A stretch of DNA of 64,000 nt from Planotetraspora phitsanulokensis (GCF_016863295.1 NZ_BOOP01000043.1:32223-96222), one strand, 5' to 3'. Counted from the first letter of the stretch, positions 51,247 to 60,250 are shown. The notes: generated by a model not told the origin, from the sequence alone. Translations and numbers: made by a program.

Positions 51247-52707
51247 TCAGGAGGGGTCCCGCGGACGCCCGGGCGGCGGCACACGATCCGCGGCCGGGAG
51301 CGCGGCCGGCCCGGCCGAGGGGACGGGCAGCGGTCTGGTGGCGGGTTCCGCCGGTCCGCCCGGGGGCCGGACGTCCCCATCGGGCCCCAGGTAGACCGTG
51401 ACGGTGGTCCCCTGCCCGAGCGTGGACGACAACGTGACCGTGCCGCCGTGCGCCGCGGCGATGGCCTGCACGATGGCCAGGCCCAGCCCCGAGCCGGCGC
51501 CGTGGAAGCGGTCGAACGCGCGGGCGGCGTCCTGTTCCGGCATGCCCGGGCCGTCGTCGGCGACCTGAAGGACGCCCGGCGGGGCCAGCCGTACCAGGAC
51601 CGAGGTGCCCGGCGGCGTGTGCGCCGCGACGTTGCCGAGCAGGTTGACCAGCACCTGCCGGATCCTCGCCTCGTCGACCTCCCGTTCCAGGGCGGGCGGC
51701 GACTCGACGCGGACGGGATGATCCGGGTTGAGCGCGGTGAAGTCGTCCACCACCTCGGCGACCACGGGCACCAGGTCGACGACGGCGACGGACAGCGCCG
51801 CGCCCCGGTCGAGCCGGGCGAGCTCGAGCAGCTCGGTCACCAGGCGGGTGATGCGGGCCGACTCGTTCTCGATCCTCAGCATCACCTGCGGCACGTCCTC
51901 GTCGGGGATCGCGCCCTTGCGGTAGAGCTCGGCGTAGCCGTGGATCGTCGTCAGCGGGGTGCGCAACTCGTGCGAGGCGTCGGCGGCGAAACGGCGCAGC
52001 CGTTCCTCCGAGGCCCACCGGGCTCCGAACGCCTGCTGGATCTGCGACAACATCACATTGATCGCCCGGCCGAGCCTGCCCGCCTCCGTGGGGCCCTCCG
52101 GCATCCGCGTCGACAGGTCGCCGCCCGAGGCCACGCGCTGTGCGGTGTCGGCCATCCGCGCCAGCGGCGCGAGGCCGCCGCGGATCAGCCACCGCCCGAA
52201 CAGCGCCAGCAACCCGATGAGCACGCCGCCGGTGACGAGTTCGGTGACCAGCAGGCGGGCGAGGGTGTTCCTGAGCTCGTCGAGCGGCACGGCGACCACG
52301 ACGATGCGGTCGCCGGCCGCCATCCGCGCCGCGGCGGCGCGCAGGCGCGAACCCATGGTGAACGTCTCGCCGGCGTCCGCGTGTGCTCCGAGCGTGCCGG
52401 CGCCCACCGCCTGGAGGAGTTCCGGCAGGGCCGCCGCCTGCGGGTCGTCCCCGCCCACCAGCCGGGCGCGCCCGGTCGAGGCGTTCAGCGTGGCCACCGC
52501 GTACGTCGATCCCGCCTGGACCACCGCGATACCGGACGCGCGGGCCAGCCTGGTGGCCGACGCGTTCGCGGCCGTCAGCAGGGAGGCGTCCATGCGCTCG
52601 ATCATGTGGCTGCGCAACATCAGCATGCTGACCAGGGAGAGGGCCGCGAGCCCGAGGGCGGTGACGCCGATGAGCCCGGCGAGTAACCGGCCGCGGAGCG
52701 TGGTCAC
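51247..52707 (-). CDS. Sensor histidine kinase of a two-component pair
   Basis: 486 residues. Two membrane segments (LLAGLIGVTALGLAALSLVSMLML and TELVTGGVLIGLLALFG) flank an extracytoplasmic domain of about 140 residues. HAMP follows RGGLAPLARMADTAQ. The phospho-His lies in ADASHELRTPLTTIHG. The ATPase domain has LLGNVAAHT, DDGPGMP and GSGLGLAIVQAIAAAHGG. The Pro-rich C-terminal tail is disordered. Start overlaps the response-regulator stop by four bases, marking a coupled pair. Confidence 0.93.
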   Translation of the reverse strand: MTTLRGRLLAGLIGVTALGLAALSLVSMLMLRSHMIERMDASLLTAANASATRLARASGIAVVQAGSTYAVATLNASTGRARLVGGDDPQAAALPELLQAVGAGTLGAHADAGETFTMGSRLRAAAARMAAGDRIVVVAVPLDELRNTLARLLVTELVTGGVLIGLLALFGRWLIRGGLAPLARMADTAQRVASGGDLSTRMPEGPTEAGRLGRAINVMLSQIQQAFGARWASEERLRRFAADASHELRTPLTTIHGYAELYRKGAIPDEDVPQVMLRIENESARITRLVTELLELARLDRGAALSVAVVDLVPVVAEVVDDFTALNPDHPVRVESPPALEREVDEARIRQVLVNLLGNVAAHTPPGTSVLVRLAPPGVLQVADDGPGMPEQDAARAFDRFHGAGSGLGLAIVQAIAAAHGGTVTLSSTLGQGTTVTVYLGPDGDVRPPGGPAEPATRPLPVPSAGPAALPAADRVPPPGRPRDPS

Positions 52708-53381
52708 GGCGTCCGCAGGGCGTAGCCGACGCCCCGCTGCGTGTGGATCAGCGCCGGGCCGAGCGGGTCGAGCTTGCGGCGCAGGTAGGAGATGTAGGTC
52801 TCCACCACCTGCGACTGCGTGCCGAAGCCCCAGACGTGCTCGAGCAGCTGAGCCTTGGTCACCACCTGGTTGCGGTGGCGCATCAGGAAGGCCAGCAGCC
52901 GGAACTCGGTGGGCGACAGCTCGACCCGCACCCCGCCCCGCCGTACCTCCCAGCCGGTCTCGTCCAGCTCGAGGTCGGCCACGCGGAGCACCTCATCCCT
53001 GGCCGGCGTACGGCTGCCGCGCCGCAGCACCGCCCGCGCCCTGGCGACGAGGGCGTCGACGGAGAACGGCTTGGTGACGTAGTCGTCGCCACCCAGCGTG
53101 AGGCCGTGGACGGTGTCGGCCGTGGTGTCCCTCGCGGTCAGGAAGATGATCGGCACCTCGTCGCCCGCCGCGCGGAGCCTGCGGCACACCTCGAAGCCGT
53201 CCAGGTCGGGGAGCATCACGTCCAGGACGATCAGGTCGAAGCCGCCCGTCGCGGCGAGTTCGAGGGCCTCGTGGCCGCCGGCCGCGCCGGTCACGGTGAA
53301 CCCGTGGAACCGGAGCGCGATGCCGACCAGGTCGCGGATGTTCGGCTCATCGTCGGCGACGAGGACCCTCGGTTCGCTCAT
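52704..53381 (-). CDS. OmpR-family response regulator
   Basis: 225 residues. Receiver domain with acidic pocket D10, D11, phospho-acceptor D54 (LIVLDVMLPDLDGFE) and Lys in DDYVTKPFS; winged-helix DNA-binding domain ELSPTEFRLLAFLMRHRNQVVTKAQLLEHVWG ending VGYALRTP. Downstream partner of the kinase at 51247. It is preceded 18 bp upstream on the same strand by an exported protein, probably a target in the same operon. Confidence 0.94.
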   Translation of the reverse strand: MSEPRVLVADDEPNIRDLVGIALRFHGFTVTGAAGGHEALELAATGGFDLIVLDVMLPDLDGFEVCRRLRAAGDEVPIIFLTARDTTADTVHGLTLGGDDYVTKPFSVDALVARARAVLRRGSRTPARDEVLRVADLELDETGWEVRRGGVRVELSPTEFRLLAFLMRHRNQVVTKAQLLEHVWGFGTQSQVVETYISYLRRKLDPLGPALIHTQRGVGYALRTP

Positions 53382-53399
53382 AGTGGCATCAAGTGTGCC

Positions 53400-53912
53400 T
53401 CAGTCGTTCGCCTTCTTGGGAGCGACGACCGCGATGGACGTGCGGGTGTCCCCGGTGCGGGTTCCGGCCACGAACACCGTGTCACCGGCGGCGAGCGCGG
53501 ACGCTTCCGCCTTCTTGCCGTCCTTGCGTACCCGGGTGTCGCCGTCGACCTTCCACGTCCACGACGTGCCGTCGGCGCTCTTCACCGTCACGGTGCCGGC
53601 GGCGGCCCCCGTGACGTCGCCCCGCTGCCAGACGCGGACGACGAAGCCGTCCTTCTTCTTGACCGTGGCCTCCCCGTGCACGCCGAGTCCCCTGCGCTTC
53701 AGTGCGCGCCATCCGGGACGGGCGGCCTTCCCGGTCTTTCCGTCCATGGCCGTGAGCACCGCGGCTCCCTTGCCGCCCGCCTGCTCGCCGCCGGCGGTGA
53801 GGGAGACGTCCGTGCCCTGCCGGTCGGCGATGGCGGCGCCGCCCAGGACGCCGACCGCGAGGGCCCCGGCCACCGAGCCCGCGATGATGAAGCGGTTCGC
53901 TTGTTTCCTCAT
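53400..53912 (-). CDS. Exported DUF5666-like protein
   Basis: 170 residues. An N-terminal signal or membrane anchor (RFIIAGSVAGALAVGVLGGAA) precedes a Lys/Gly-rich region and an OB-like beta domain (GFVVRVWQRGDVTGAAAGTVTV, DGTSWTWKVDGDTRVRKDGKKAEASALAAGDTVFVAGTRTG-type). Family DUF5666 is suggested by the TVTV/VDGDTRVR and AGDTVFVAG elements. Function unknown; first gene of the operon with the two-component pair, so it may be the sensed or regulated surface protein. Confidence 0.7.
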   Translation of the reverse strand: MRKQANRFIIAGSVAGALAVGVLGGAAIADRQGTDVSLTAGGEQAGGKGAAVLTAMDGKTGKAARPGWRALKRRGLGVHGEATVKKKDGFVVRVWQRGDVTGAAAGTVTVKSADGTSWTWKVDGDTRVRKDGKKAEASALAAGDTVFVAGTRTGDTRTSIAVVAPKKAND

Positions 53913-54011
53913 GTACTCAGCACACCGCCGGGCCGTGGGGAAGTCCGGGGAGAATCCTGGGAGCTTCTTGAGAATGATCGGGGTGTCCCGGCGTCCCCCT
54001 GCGGGCCGGGG

Positions 54012-54404
54012 TCAGGGGCATGCCGCCGAGATGTGGGCGAGGGCCGCCTGCACCTTCCCGTCCGGGTCGGTGAGGTCCTTCGCGGTGGTGGGGTCGGCGC
54101 GGGAGAACTCGTACAGAGCCTCGACGAGTTTCGGCGAGGGCTCGCCCTCGACGGTCTCCAGGCTCCCGGCGGTCAGCTCTTCGGCCATCGCCGTCATGCC
54201 CAGCCAGATGGGCTGCGAGCCGTCCGGAGCCTTGAAGACGATGGTGCTCGCGTCCTTGCGGATCGATTCCCGGGCCTTGCCGACCAGCGCGGCCGCGGCC
54301 TCGCAGGGCGTCTGGGCCGTGCTGCGGGTCATGGTGTACGCGACACCGGCCGCGCCTGCGAGGAGGACGACGGCGGCAGCGGTCATGGTCGTTCGGCGAC
54401 GCAT
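54012..54404 (-). CDS. Small exported/membrane protein, unknown function
   Basis: 130 residues. An N-terminal hydrophobic segment (TTMTAAAVVLLAGAAGVAYTM) looks like a signal anchor. The mature helical part has two Cys (TPCEAAAAL and the terminal SAACP), possibly a disulfide. I recognise no family. It lies upstream of the DUF5666-like gene on the same strand, 99 bp away. Confidence 0.6.
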   Translation of the reverse strand: MRRRTTMTAAAVVLLAGAAGVAYTMTRSTAQTPCEAAAALVGKARESIRKDASTIVFKAPDGSQPIWLGMTAMAEELTAGSLETVEGEPSPKLVEALYEFSRADPTTAKDLTDPDGKVQAALAHISAACP

Positions 54405-54528
54405 CGGCGGGGTTCCCTTTTTTGGTCGCAGACACTAGTGCGGAACGCCGATGTGATCATGGTGTCGGTGGTGCAGGAGTAATCCTCTGGGAGAAATGTC
54501 TACACCGCGAAACTTCTCCCGGATGGGT

Positions 54529-55392
54529 TCACCTCGCGGAACCGCCCTCGTCCCGTCCCGTCCCTCCCGGCGGCCGCGAGAACTCGTAGCGCAGCAGCCG
54601 GCCGGCCCGCGCGAGCGCGGGGACCAGGCGCAACGCCCGGATCATCAGCCGGTAGCCGGCGGGCAGTCTCTCGAGGCCGGGCAGATCGGGGGCCGTCAGC
54701 TGGGTGACGAGCCGGATCCGCGGGTCCCACCGCTCGAGGTCGCGCGGGTCGTCCAGCGCCCAGGTGAAGGTGGCCCCGGCCGCCCGTATGGGGTGGTTGA
54801 AGCGCTGCAGCCGGATGGCGAGCCGGCCGACGGCGTCGAACATGAGCTGCCCGGAGGGGAACCGGCCGACGATCCCGCCGACGAGGTTCTCGACGCCCTC
54901 CTCGGACAGGTACATCAGCAGGCCCTCCGCGACGACCAGCACGGGCCGGTCGGAGGGGATCTGCTCGAGCCATCGGACGTCGGTCACCGAGGTGCCGATC
55001 ATCCGGTAGTTCTCCCGATCGGGATACAGGCGGCGGCGGACGGCGATGACATCCGGATAGTCCACGTCGTACCAGCGCACCGCGCTCGGCGGGTCGAGCC
55101 GGACGACTCGGCTGTCCAGGCCGCAGCCGAGATGCAGCACGGAGACGGCGGGATCGCGGCCGATGAACTCGGCCGCCCACGTGTCCAACTGCCTGGCCCG
55201 GATCGCCACGCCGGTGGTCCAGCCCCGGTGCATGCGGAACCTGCCGAAGTCGTAGTCGATCCGTGCGACCAGGTCCTCGGCGATCCGGTCGCCCAGGATG
55301 GGATCGGCGGACATGCTGTCCCTGGCCCGGGCGTGCAGCGTGGCCAGCATGGTCGCCCTCTCCTTGGTGAAGTGAACGCGTTCCGTCCCCAT
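54529..55392 (-). CDS. SAM-dependent O-methyltransferase, LCM/TcmP-like family
   Basis: 287 residues. The LCM/PPM-type SAM site is VLHLGCGLDSRVVRLDPPS, then RWYDVDYPDVIAVRRRLYP, then PVLVVAEGLLMYLSEEGVENLV. Members include TcmP, which methylates a carboxyl group in tetracenomycin synthesis. No biosynthetic cluster is evident, so the substrate is open. ATG 55392 is chosen. Confidence 0.88.
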   Translation of the reverse strand: MGTERVHFTKERATMLATLHARARDSMSADPILGDRIAEDLVARIDYDFGRFRMHRGWTTGVAIRARQLDTWAAEFIGRDPAVSVLHLGCGLDSRVVRLDPPSAVRWYDVDYPDVIAVRRRLYPDRENYRMIGTSVTDVRWLEQIPSDRPVLVVAEGLLMYLSEEGVENLVGGIVGRFPSGQLMFDAVGRLAIRLQRFNHPIRAAGATFTWALDDPRDLERWDPRIRLVTQLTAPDLPGLERLPAGYRLMIRALRLVPALARAGRLLRYEFSRPPGGTGRDEGGSAR

Positions 55393-55632
55393 CGTCCGCC
55401 CCGTCCCCGTGGCGTGGTGCGGCCATTCGGCCGTCTGCCCACGTCCTGTCCCGCGTACCCGCTGGCGCGAACGTCACTCAACCGTCAGGACCACATGACC
55501 GTTCGCACGTCCTTCCTGGTGGAAGGGCTGGTTCTCCCTGGAGGTTGCGCACGGGTCAGGGCGGCAATGCCTACGTGAAGGCCATCGGGCGGGCACGCGG
55601 GGGCGGTCAGCCGGAAGTGACGGGAGGACTCC

Positions 55633-55983
55633 GTGGCTCGGCAGATCGTGGAGGTGGCGCTCAAGGCACTCGCCGGCGGGCTGTTCGTCCTGGGATTCGC
55701 GGTGCTGGCCGAGATGATGACGCCCAAGCGGCTGGCCGGAGTGTTCTCGGCGGGGCCTTCGGTCGCCCTCGGGAGCCTGCTGGTGACGGCGGCCCTGATC
55801 GGGCAGGCGGACATGCGCGCCGCGGCCGACGGCATGCGAGCCGGCGCGATCGCCTTCTTCGTCTACTGCCTCGTGGTCCCACCTCTCCTGAAGGCATGGG
55901 GGGTGTGGCGGGCGGCACTCGCCGGGCTGACAGTCTGGGTGGTGACCGCCGGCGCGGCATTCCTGCTGCTGCCCCAGTCGTGA
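55633..55983 (+). CDS. DUF3147-type membrane protein, component 1
   Basis: 116 residues from GTG 55633 behind GGAGGA. Four membrane segments (ALKALAGGLFVLGFAVLAEM, LAGVFSAGPSVALGSLLVTAALIG, AIAFFVYCLVVPPLLKA, LAGLTVWVVTAGAAFLLL). DUF3147 proteins occur as adjacent pairs of small membrane proteins; the next gene overlaps by four bases. Function unknown. Confidence 0.75.
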   Translation: MARQIVEVALKALAGGLFVLGFAVLAEMMTPKRLAGVFSAGPSVALGSLLVTAALIGQADMRAAADGMRAGAIAFFVYCLVVPPLLKAWGVWRAALAGLTVWVVTAGAAFLLLPQS

Positions 55984-56432
55984 ACGCCACCACGGGCGGC
56001 GGCAGGGACGACGAGTCGAATGCCCCTGATGAGGACGACGACCGGATCCGGCTCGTCCCGCGCGAACTGGCCCGGACACGGCCCTGGGACCTGGTCGTCC
56101 GGTTCGCCTTCGGCGCGGGGATCTCCACGCTGGCCGGCGTGGTGTCCCTGGTGGCCGGACCGGCGCCCGGAGGCGTCTTCCTGGCCTTCCCGGCGATCCT
56201 GCTCGCCTCGCTGACCCTGGTCGCGCGGAGAGAGGGCCCGCGCCTGGCCTACGCGGAGGCGCGGGGCTCGGTCTTCGGCACGCTCGGTCTCATCGGGTTC
56301 GCCGTGGTCGTCGCCGCCACGGCCGTCCACTGGCCCGTCTGGGCCGCACTGACCGCCGCCACGGTGATCTGGGCGGTGTTCGGCCTCGGGTCCTACCTGC
56401 TGTCCAGGGTCGTCGTGAGAGGGGGCGGATGA
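55980..56432 (+). CDS. DUF3147-like membrane protein, component 2
   Basis: 150 residues from GTG 55980 overlapping the previous stop (GTGA). A 40-residue cytosolic N-terminus precedes four membrane segments (FGAGISTLAGVVSLVAGPAPG, FLAFPAILLASLTLVA, FGTLGLIGFAVVVAATAV, LTAATVIWAVFGLGSYLLS). It pairs with the gene at 55633, probably forming a hetero-oligomer. Function unknown. Confidence 0.72.
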   Translation: MNATTGGGRDDESNAPDEDDDRIRLVPRELARTRPWDLVVRFAFGAGISTLAGVVSLVAGPAPGGVFLAFPAILLASLTLVARREGPRLAYAEARGSVFGTLGLIGFAVVVAATAVHWPVWAALTAATVIWAVFGLGSYLLSRVVVRGGG

Positions 56433-56443
56433 AGGGGCCCGGG

Positions 56444-57271
56444 TCAGCCCGCCGTGGCGAGGTCGGTGGTGGTGGCGTCGGGGTCGGGGTCCGGCAGCGG
56501 CTCACCGGTTTCCAGCAGCGACTTGAGGCTGGACAGGAGGTGCGGCCACCCGCCGCTGACGCCGTCGAGCAACGTGCTCCCGGGCTCGAAGTCGTCGTGG
56601 ACGACGGTCAGCTTCACCATCCGTCCGTGCGGTTCGATGTCGAAGGTCACCTTGGACCTGCGCTCTGCCGCCCACTTCGCGAGGACCTCCGGGTCCATCG
56701 CGTGGGCCTCGCCGAACTCCGGTGTGAAGGTATGCCAGGTGTAGGACAGGCGGCGGAACGGCTCGGACTCGAGGACGACCTGGGCGGGGTCGGCCATCCG
56801 CACGCCGCTCTCCTCCCAGACCACGGCCGAGCCGGGCTTCCAGTCCGACTCGAAGGTGACGCCCCAGTAGCGCCTGGTGAACGCGGGGTCGGTCAGCGCC
56901 TGCCAGAGCTGTTCCGGCGTGGTGGTGATGTAGGTCGTGTAGACGAACTCGGGGTTGCCCATGGGCTCCTGCTCCAATGCTCTCTTCAGGTCGGCGAGCG
57001 CGTGGACCCTTCCACGGTCGTACCTGCTGATCCAGCGCTCGGCGATGGCGTTGATCGGCGCGGCGTTCAGGTAGTGCAGCTTCTCCCGGCCCTGGCGGAT
57101 CGTGGTGACCAGCCCGGCCGCCTCCAGCACGGCCAGATGCTTGCTGACGGACTGCCTGGCCATGTCGAGCCCGGCGCACAACTCCCGCAGGGTCTGCCCG
57201 TTGCGGGTGTTCAGGCCGTCGAGCAGTCGCCGCCGGCTGGCGTCGGCCAGCGCCTTGAACACCTCGTCCAT
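56444..57271 (-). CDS. ArsR-type HTH fused to SRPBCC domain (second copy)
   Basis: 275 residues from ATG 57271. Residues 1-95: MDEVFKALADASRRRLLDGLNT, LCAGLDMARQSVSKHLAVLEAAGLV, RQGREKLHYLNAAP. Residues about 120-255: FVYTTYITTTPEQLWQALTD, RRYWGVTFESDWKPGSAVVW, WPHLLSSLKSLLETGE. Clearly paralogous to the gene at 32209. Twin GCAGCC palindromes lie in its promoter. No neighbouring effector is obvious; it diverges from the FMN reductase gene, which may be a target. Confidence 0.9.
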   Translation of the reverse strand: MDEVFKALADASRRRLLDGLNTRNGQTLRELCAGLDMARQSVSKHLAVLEAAGLVTTIRQGREKLHYLNAAPINAIAERWISRYDRGRVHALADLKRALEQEPMGNPEFVYTTYITTTPEQLWQALTDPAFTRRYWGVTFESDWKPGSAVVWEESGVRMADPAQVVLESEPFRRLSYTWHTFTPEFGEAHAMDPEVLAKWAAERRSKVTFDIEPHGRMVKLTVVHDDFEPGSTLLDGVSGGWPHLLSSLKSLLETGEPLPDPDPDATTTDLATAG

Positions 57272-57290
57272 CACGCCTCACCTCGAATGT

Positions 57291-57338
57291 GCAGCCGATT
57301 GGCTGCGTGTCTCGGACAATAGGCAGCCGGGCGGCTGC
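57291..57338. promoter_or_regulatory. Twin GCAGCC-N4-GGCTGC palindromes
   Basis: GCAGCC-GATT-GGCTGC at 57291-57306 and GCAGCC-GGGC-GGCTGC at 57323-57338 are spaced 32 bp, about three helical turns, in the ArsR-SRPBCC promoter. They resemble the single palindrome at the paralogue (32158) in architecture but differ in base sequence. Confidence 0.78.
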
Positions 57339-57482
57339 ATGTCAACGGAAGAGGAAGGGTAAATCATCGCTCAGGAATTTTTATGAGCTAAGTTTTCTTG
57401 TGTACCCTGGTCAGGCGCGTGCGGCTCGGGTGTTCGGGCCGAGCGGAGCCGTGCGATCACATCAGAAGCAAGGAGAAGTGCC

Positions 57483-58070
57483 GTGTCCAAACTTGAGATC
57501 ATCGTCGCCAGCACCCGCCCCGGCCGGATCGGGATCGAGGTAGGGCGGTGGATCGAGTCGGAGGCGACGGCGCACGGCGGGTTCTCCGAGATCGAACTCG
57601 TCGACCTCGCCGAAGTGAACCTGCCCTTCATGAACGAGCCGCACCACCCGCGGCTGGGCCAGTACGTCCATCAGCACACCCGGGACTGGAGCCTGAAGGT
57701 CTCCGAGGCGGACGCGTTCGTCTTCGTGATGCCTGAATACAACTACGGCTACAACGCGGAGCTGAAGAACGCGATCGACTATCTCCACAACGAATGGAAG
57801 TACAAGCCGGTGGGGCTGGTCAGCTACGGGGGAATCGCCGGCGGCACCCGCGCCGCGCAAATGATCAAGCAGGTGGTCACGACACTCAAGATGACCCCGC
57901 TGTTCGAGGCGGTTTCCATCCCCTTTGTCCACCAGTTCCTCGATGACGGAAATAAGCTGGTTCCCAACGACGTCATGACGGGGGCAGCGAAGGCGATGTT
58001 CGACGAACTCGTCCAGGTGAGCGAGGCACTGCGGGTGCTGCGGGAGAGTGCGGCTCCAGCGACGAGGTGA
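57483..58070 (+). CDS. NADPH-dependent FMN reductase (flavodoxin-like)
   Basis: 195 residues from GTG 57483. The family opening KLEIIVASTRPGRIGIEVGRW (FMN phosphate loop), VFVMPEYNYGYNAELKNAIDYL and LVSYGGIAGGTRAAQ match NADPH:FMN/quinone reductases of the SsuE/ArsH-like fold. It supplies reduced flavin or reduces quinones or azo compounds. It starts a run with HxlR and a methyltransferase on the same strand. Confidence 0.9.
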   Translation: MSKLEIIVASTRPGRIGIEVGRWIESEATAHGGFSEIELVDLAEVNLPFMNEPHHPRLGQYVHQHTRDWSLKVSEADAFVFVMPEYNYGYNAELKNAIDYLHNEWKYKPVGLVSYGGIAGGTRAAQMIKQVVTTLKMTPLFEAVSIPFVHQFLDDGNKLVPNDVMTGAAKAMFDELVQVSEALRVLRESAAPATR

Positions 58071-58080
58071 GCGGGAGAAC

Positions 58081-58455
58081 ATGAACGAGGTCCACCGTGT
58101 CTGCGTGCGCTTCCACGCGGCCATCGAACTGATCGGGGCCCGATGGACGGGGGCCATCCTGCGCGCCCTGCTGACCGGGCATCACCGGTACGCGCAGATC
58201 AAGGCCTCGGTGCCCGGGCTGAGCGACACCATGCTGGCCGAGCGTCTGCGCACCCTGGAGGCCCAGGACATCGTGGAGCGCCGGGTCATCGCAACGGCCC
58301 CCGTCCAGGTCGAGTACCACCTCACGGAGAAGGGCCTCGACCTGGAGGTGGTGCTGGACGCGGTGAAGACCTGGTCGCACAGGTGGATTCCGCTGCCCGA
58401 CGACGCGGAGCCCGTCGGCGCCTCGCGGGGCCCCGGCGAGGCCGGGGGAGACTAG
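58081..58455 (+). CDS. HxlR-family transcriptional regulator
   Basis: 124 residues from ATG 58081 behind GGGAG. The HxlR winged helix is complete: IELIGARWTGAILRALLTGHHRYAQIKASVPGLSDTMLAERLRTLE, then VERRVIATAPVQVEYHLTEKG. These regulators often respond to aldehydes or redox. It lies 10 bp after the FMN reductase and just before the methyltransferase, so it probably regulates this run. Confidence 0.9.
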   Translation: MNEVHRVCVRFHAAIELIGARWTGAILRALLTGHHRYAQIKASVPGLSDTMLAERLRTLEAQDIVERRVIATAPVQVEYHLTEKGLDLEVVLDAVKTWSHRWIPLPDDAEPVGASRGPGEAGGD

Positions 58456-58460
58456 GGCTC

Positions 58461-59492
58461 ATGCCCGCGAGCGGGGAGCCCGGCGGGACCCCTCCGGTCC
58501 TGGTCATGGCCCAGTTGCTGGGCGGCTTCCTGATCTCGCAGGCGCTGTACGCCGTGGCCCGCCTCGACCTCGCCACGGCCCTGCTCGACGGCCCGCGAGA
58601 TGTGGAGGACCTCGCCGCCGGACTGGAGTGCGACGCCGAAATGGTGCGCAGGCTCCTGCGCGACCTCGCCGGCATGGGCATCTTCGTCGACGAGGGAGAC
58701 GACTTCTACTCCGTCACACCGCTCGGCGCCACACTGGCCCGCGGCGTCCCCGGGTCGGTCCGTGACCTGGCCCTGTCCTGGATGGAGACGCACTACGCGC
58801 CGTTCGCGGGCCTGGTGGACACCGTGCGCACCGGCGTGCCCGCCGCGACCGCCTATTACGGCCGGCCGTTCTTCGACTGGCTCGCGAGCGAGCCCGAGCA
58901 GGGGCGGCGGTTCACCGGAGCGATGGCGGACATCTCTGCCGGGCTCAAGGCGGACCTCCTCCGGAACTACCGACTGCCCGAGGGCGCGACGGTCGCGGAC
59001 ATCGGCGGGGCCGACGGATCGGTGTCGGCCCAACTGGTCGGCGACGAACCCGGCCGGCACGTCATCGTCTTCGACCTGCCCCACGTCGTGTCCGAGGTCC
59101 GGGCCGCGACCGGCGACCGGGCGGCCGGGCGCGCCGAGATCGTCGCCGGGGACTTCTTCGAGAGCGTGCCCGCCGCCGACGTCTACCTCCTGTCGGCCGT
59201 CCTGCACGACTGGGACGACGAGGCGTGCGCGCGCATCCTGGGCAACATCGCCGCCGCCGCTCCCGCCGGAGCGCGTCTGGTGGTCGTCGAGATGGTCCTC
59301 CCCGAGGACGGCAACCAACCGCACCCCGCCAGGGCCACCGACCTGATCATGATGGCCATCCTGACGGGCAGGGAGCGGACGCCGCGGGAGTACGAGTCGC
59401 TGCTGAGCCGTGCGGGGTTCACCGTCGACCGGATCGTTCCCGGTCCCTCGGGCAATCCCTTCTCCGTCGTCGAGGCGACCCTCAGAGCTTGA
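58461..59492 (+). CDS. SAM-dependent O-methyltransferase (COMT/ASMT family)
   Basis: 343 residues from ATG 58461. N-terminal dimerisation winged helix (LISQALYAVARLDLATALLDGPRDVEDLAAGLE-type), SAM site ATVADIGGADGSVSAQLVG, FDLPHVVSEVR, the catalytic His in LSAVLHDWDDEAC, and VVVEMVLPEDG. It methylates a hydroxyl on a small aromatic or polyketide. Its stop overlaps the convergent carbonic anhydrase end by 11 bp. Confidence 0.9.
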   Translation: MPASGEPGGTPPVLVMAQLLGGFLISQALYAVARLDLATALLDGPRDVEDLAAGLECDAEMVRRLLRDLAGMGIFVDEGDDFYSVTPLGATLARGVPGSVRDLALSWMETHYAPFAGLVDTVRTGVPAATAYYGRPFFDWLASEPEQGRRFTGAMADISAGLKADLLRNYRLPEGATVADIGGADGSVSAQLVGDEPGRHVIVFDLPHVVSEVRAATGDRAAGRAEIVAGDFFESVPAADVYLLSAVLHDWDDEACARILGNIAAAAPAGARLVVVEMVLPEDGNQPHPARATDLIMMAILTGRERTPREYESLLSRAGFTVDRIVPGPSGNPFSVVEATLRA

Positions 59493-59976
59493 CCTCGCGC
59501 AGGCGGCCCGTCTCCACCTCGTACACGAACCCGCGCACCGCGTCGGTGTGGGGGATGAACGGATCGGCCTTGATCCGGGCGGCCGACTGGCGGACGTCCT
59601 CGTCGAGGTCGGAGAACGCCTCCGCGGACCAGTCGGGTTTGATCCCGACCTCCGCCCGGATCGACTCCTTGAACGGGTCGTCGCTGAAGGTCAGCATCCC
59701 GCAGTCGGTGTGGTGGATGAGGATGATCTCCCCGGTGCCGAGGAGGCGCTGGCTGATCGCGAGGCTCCGGCGCTCGTCGGCGGTCACCACGCCCCCGGCG
59801 TTGCGGATGACGTGGGCGTCGCCCTCCTGGAGGCCCAGCAGGCCGTAGACGTTGAGCCGGGCGTCCATGCAGGCGAGGATCGCCACGTGCTTGGCAGGGG
59901 GAAGCGGCAGGTCGCCCTTGTCGAAGGTCGCGGCGTAGCGCTCGGCGTTGGCGAGCAGTTCGTCGGTGACGCTCAT
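59482..59976 (-). CDS. Beta-class carbonic anhydrase
   Basis: 164 residues. Zn ligands are C36 (ILACMDAR, with the D38-R40 dyad), H89 and C92 (HHTDCG). It resembles mycobacterial Rv1284-type small enzymes. It interconverts CO2 and bicarbonate. GGAGAGGGAG precedes ATG 59976. It diverges from the MocR gene. Confidence 0.93.
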   Translation of the reverse strand: MSVTDELLANAERYAATFDKGDLPLPPAKHVAILACMDARLNVYGLLGLQEGDAHVIRNAGGVVTADERRSLAISQRLLGTGEIILIHHTDCGMLTFSDDPFKESIRAEVGIKPDWSAEAFSDLDEDVRQSAARIKADPFIPHTDAVRGFVYEVETGRLREVKL

Positions 59977-60250
59977 GGGTCTCCCTCTCCTCGGCGGGCG
60001 GTGACCCTTGCACCATTACCTCTATTTCCTACAGTGTCAATGGGTATCTCCCGTGTGGGTCCGCCGCAGAAAGACGATCTCCGCTCGATCCGGCAGCGGC
60101 AGATCGGGAACGTACCCGCCGAGGTGAATCCTCTGTGCGCCTCTGGTCGATCAGCCCGCCGTCCGCGGTCCATCCCGATCGCCGATCTTGTCGATGCCGC
60201 CTGATATGACATGAGGTGCGGGACGAGGCGACGCTACGGGGGGTCGGTCG

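Noticed and set aside
54496..55578. Plus-strand frame across the methyltransferase
   Set aside because: Antisense shadow; the LCM-type motifs are on the minus strand.
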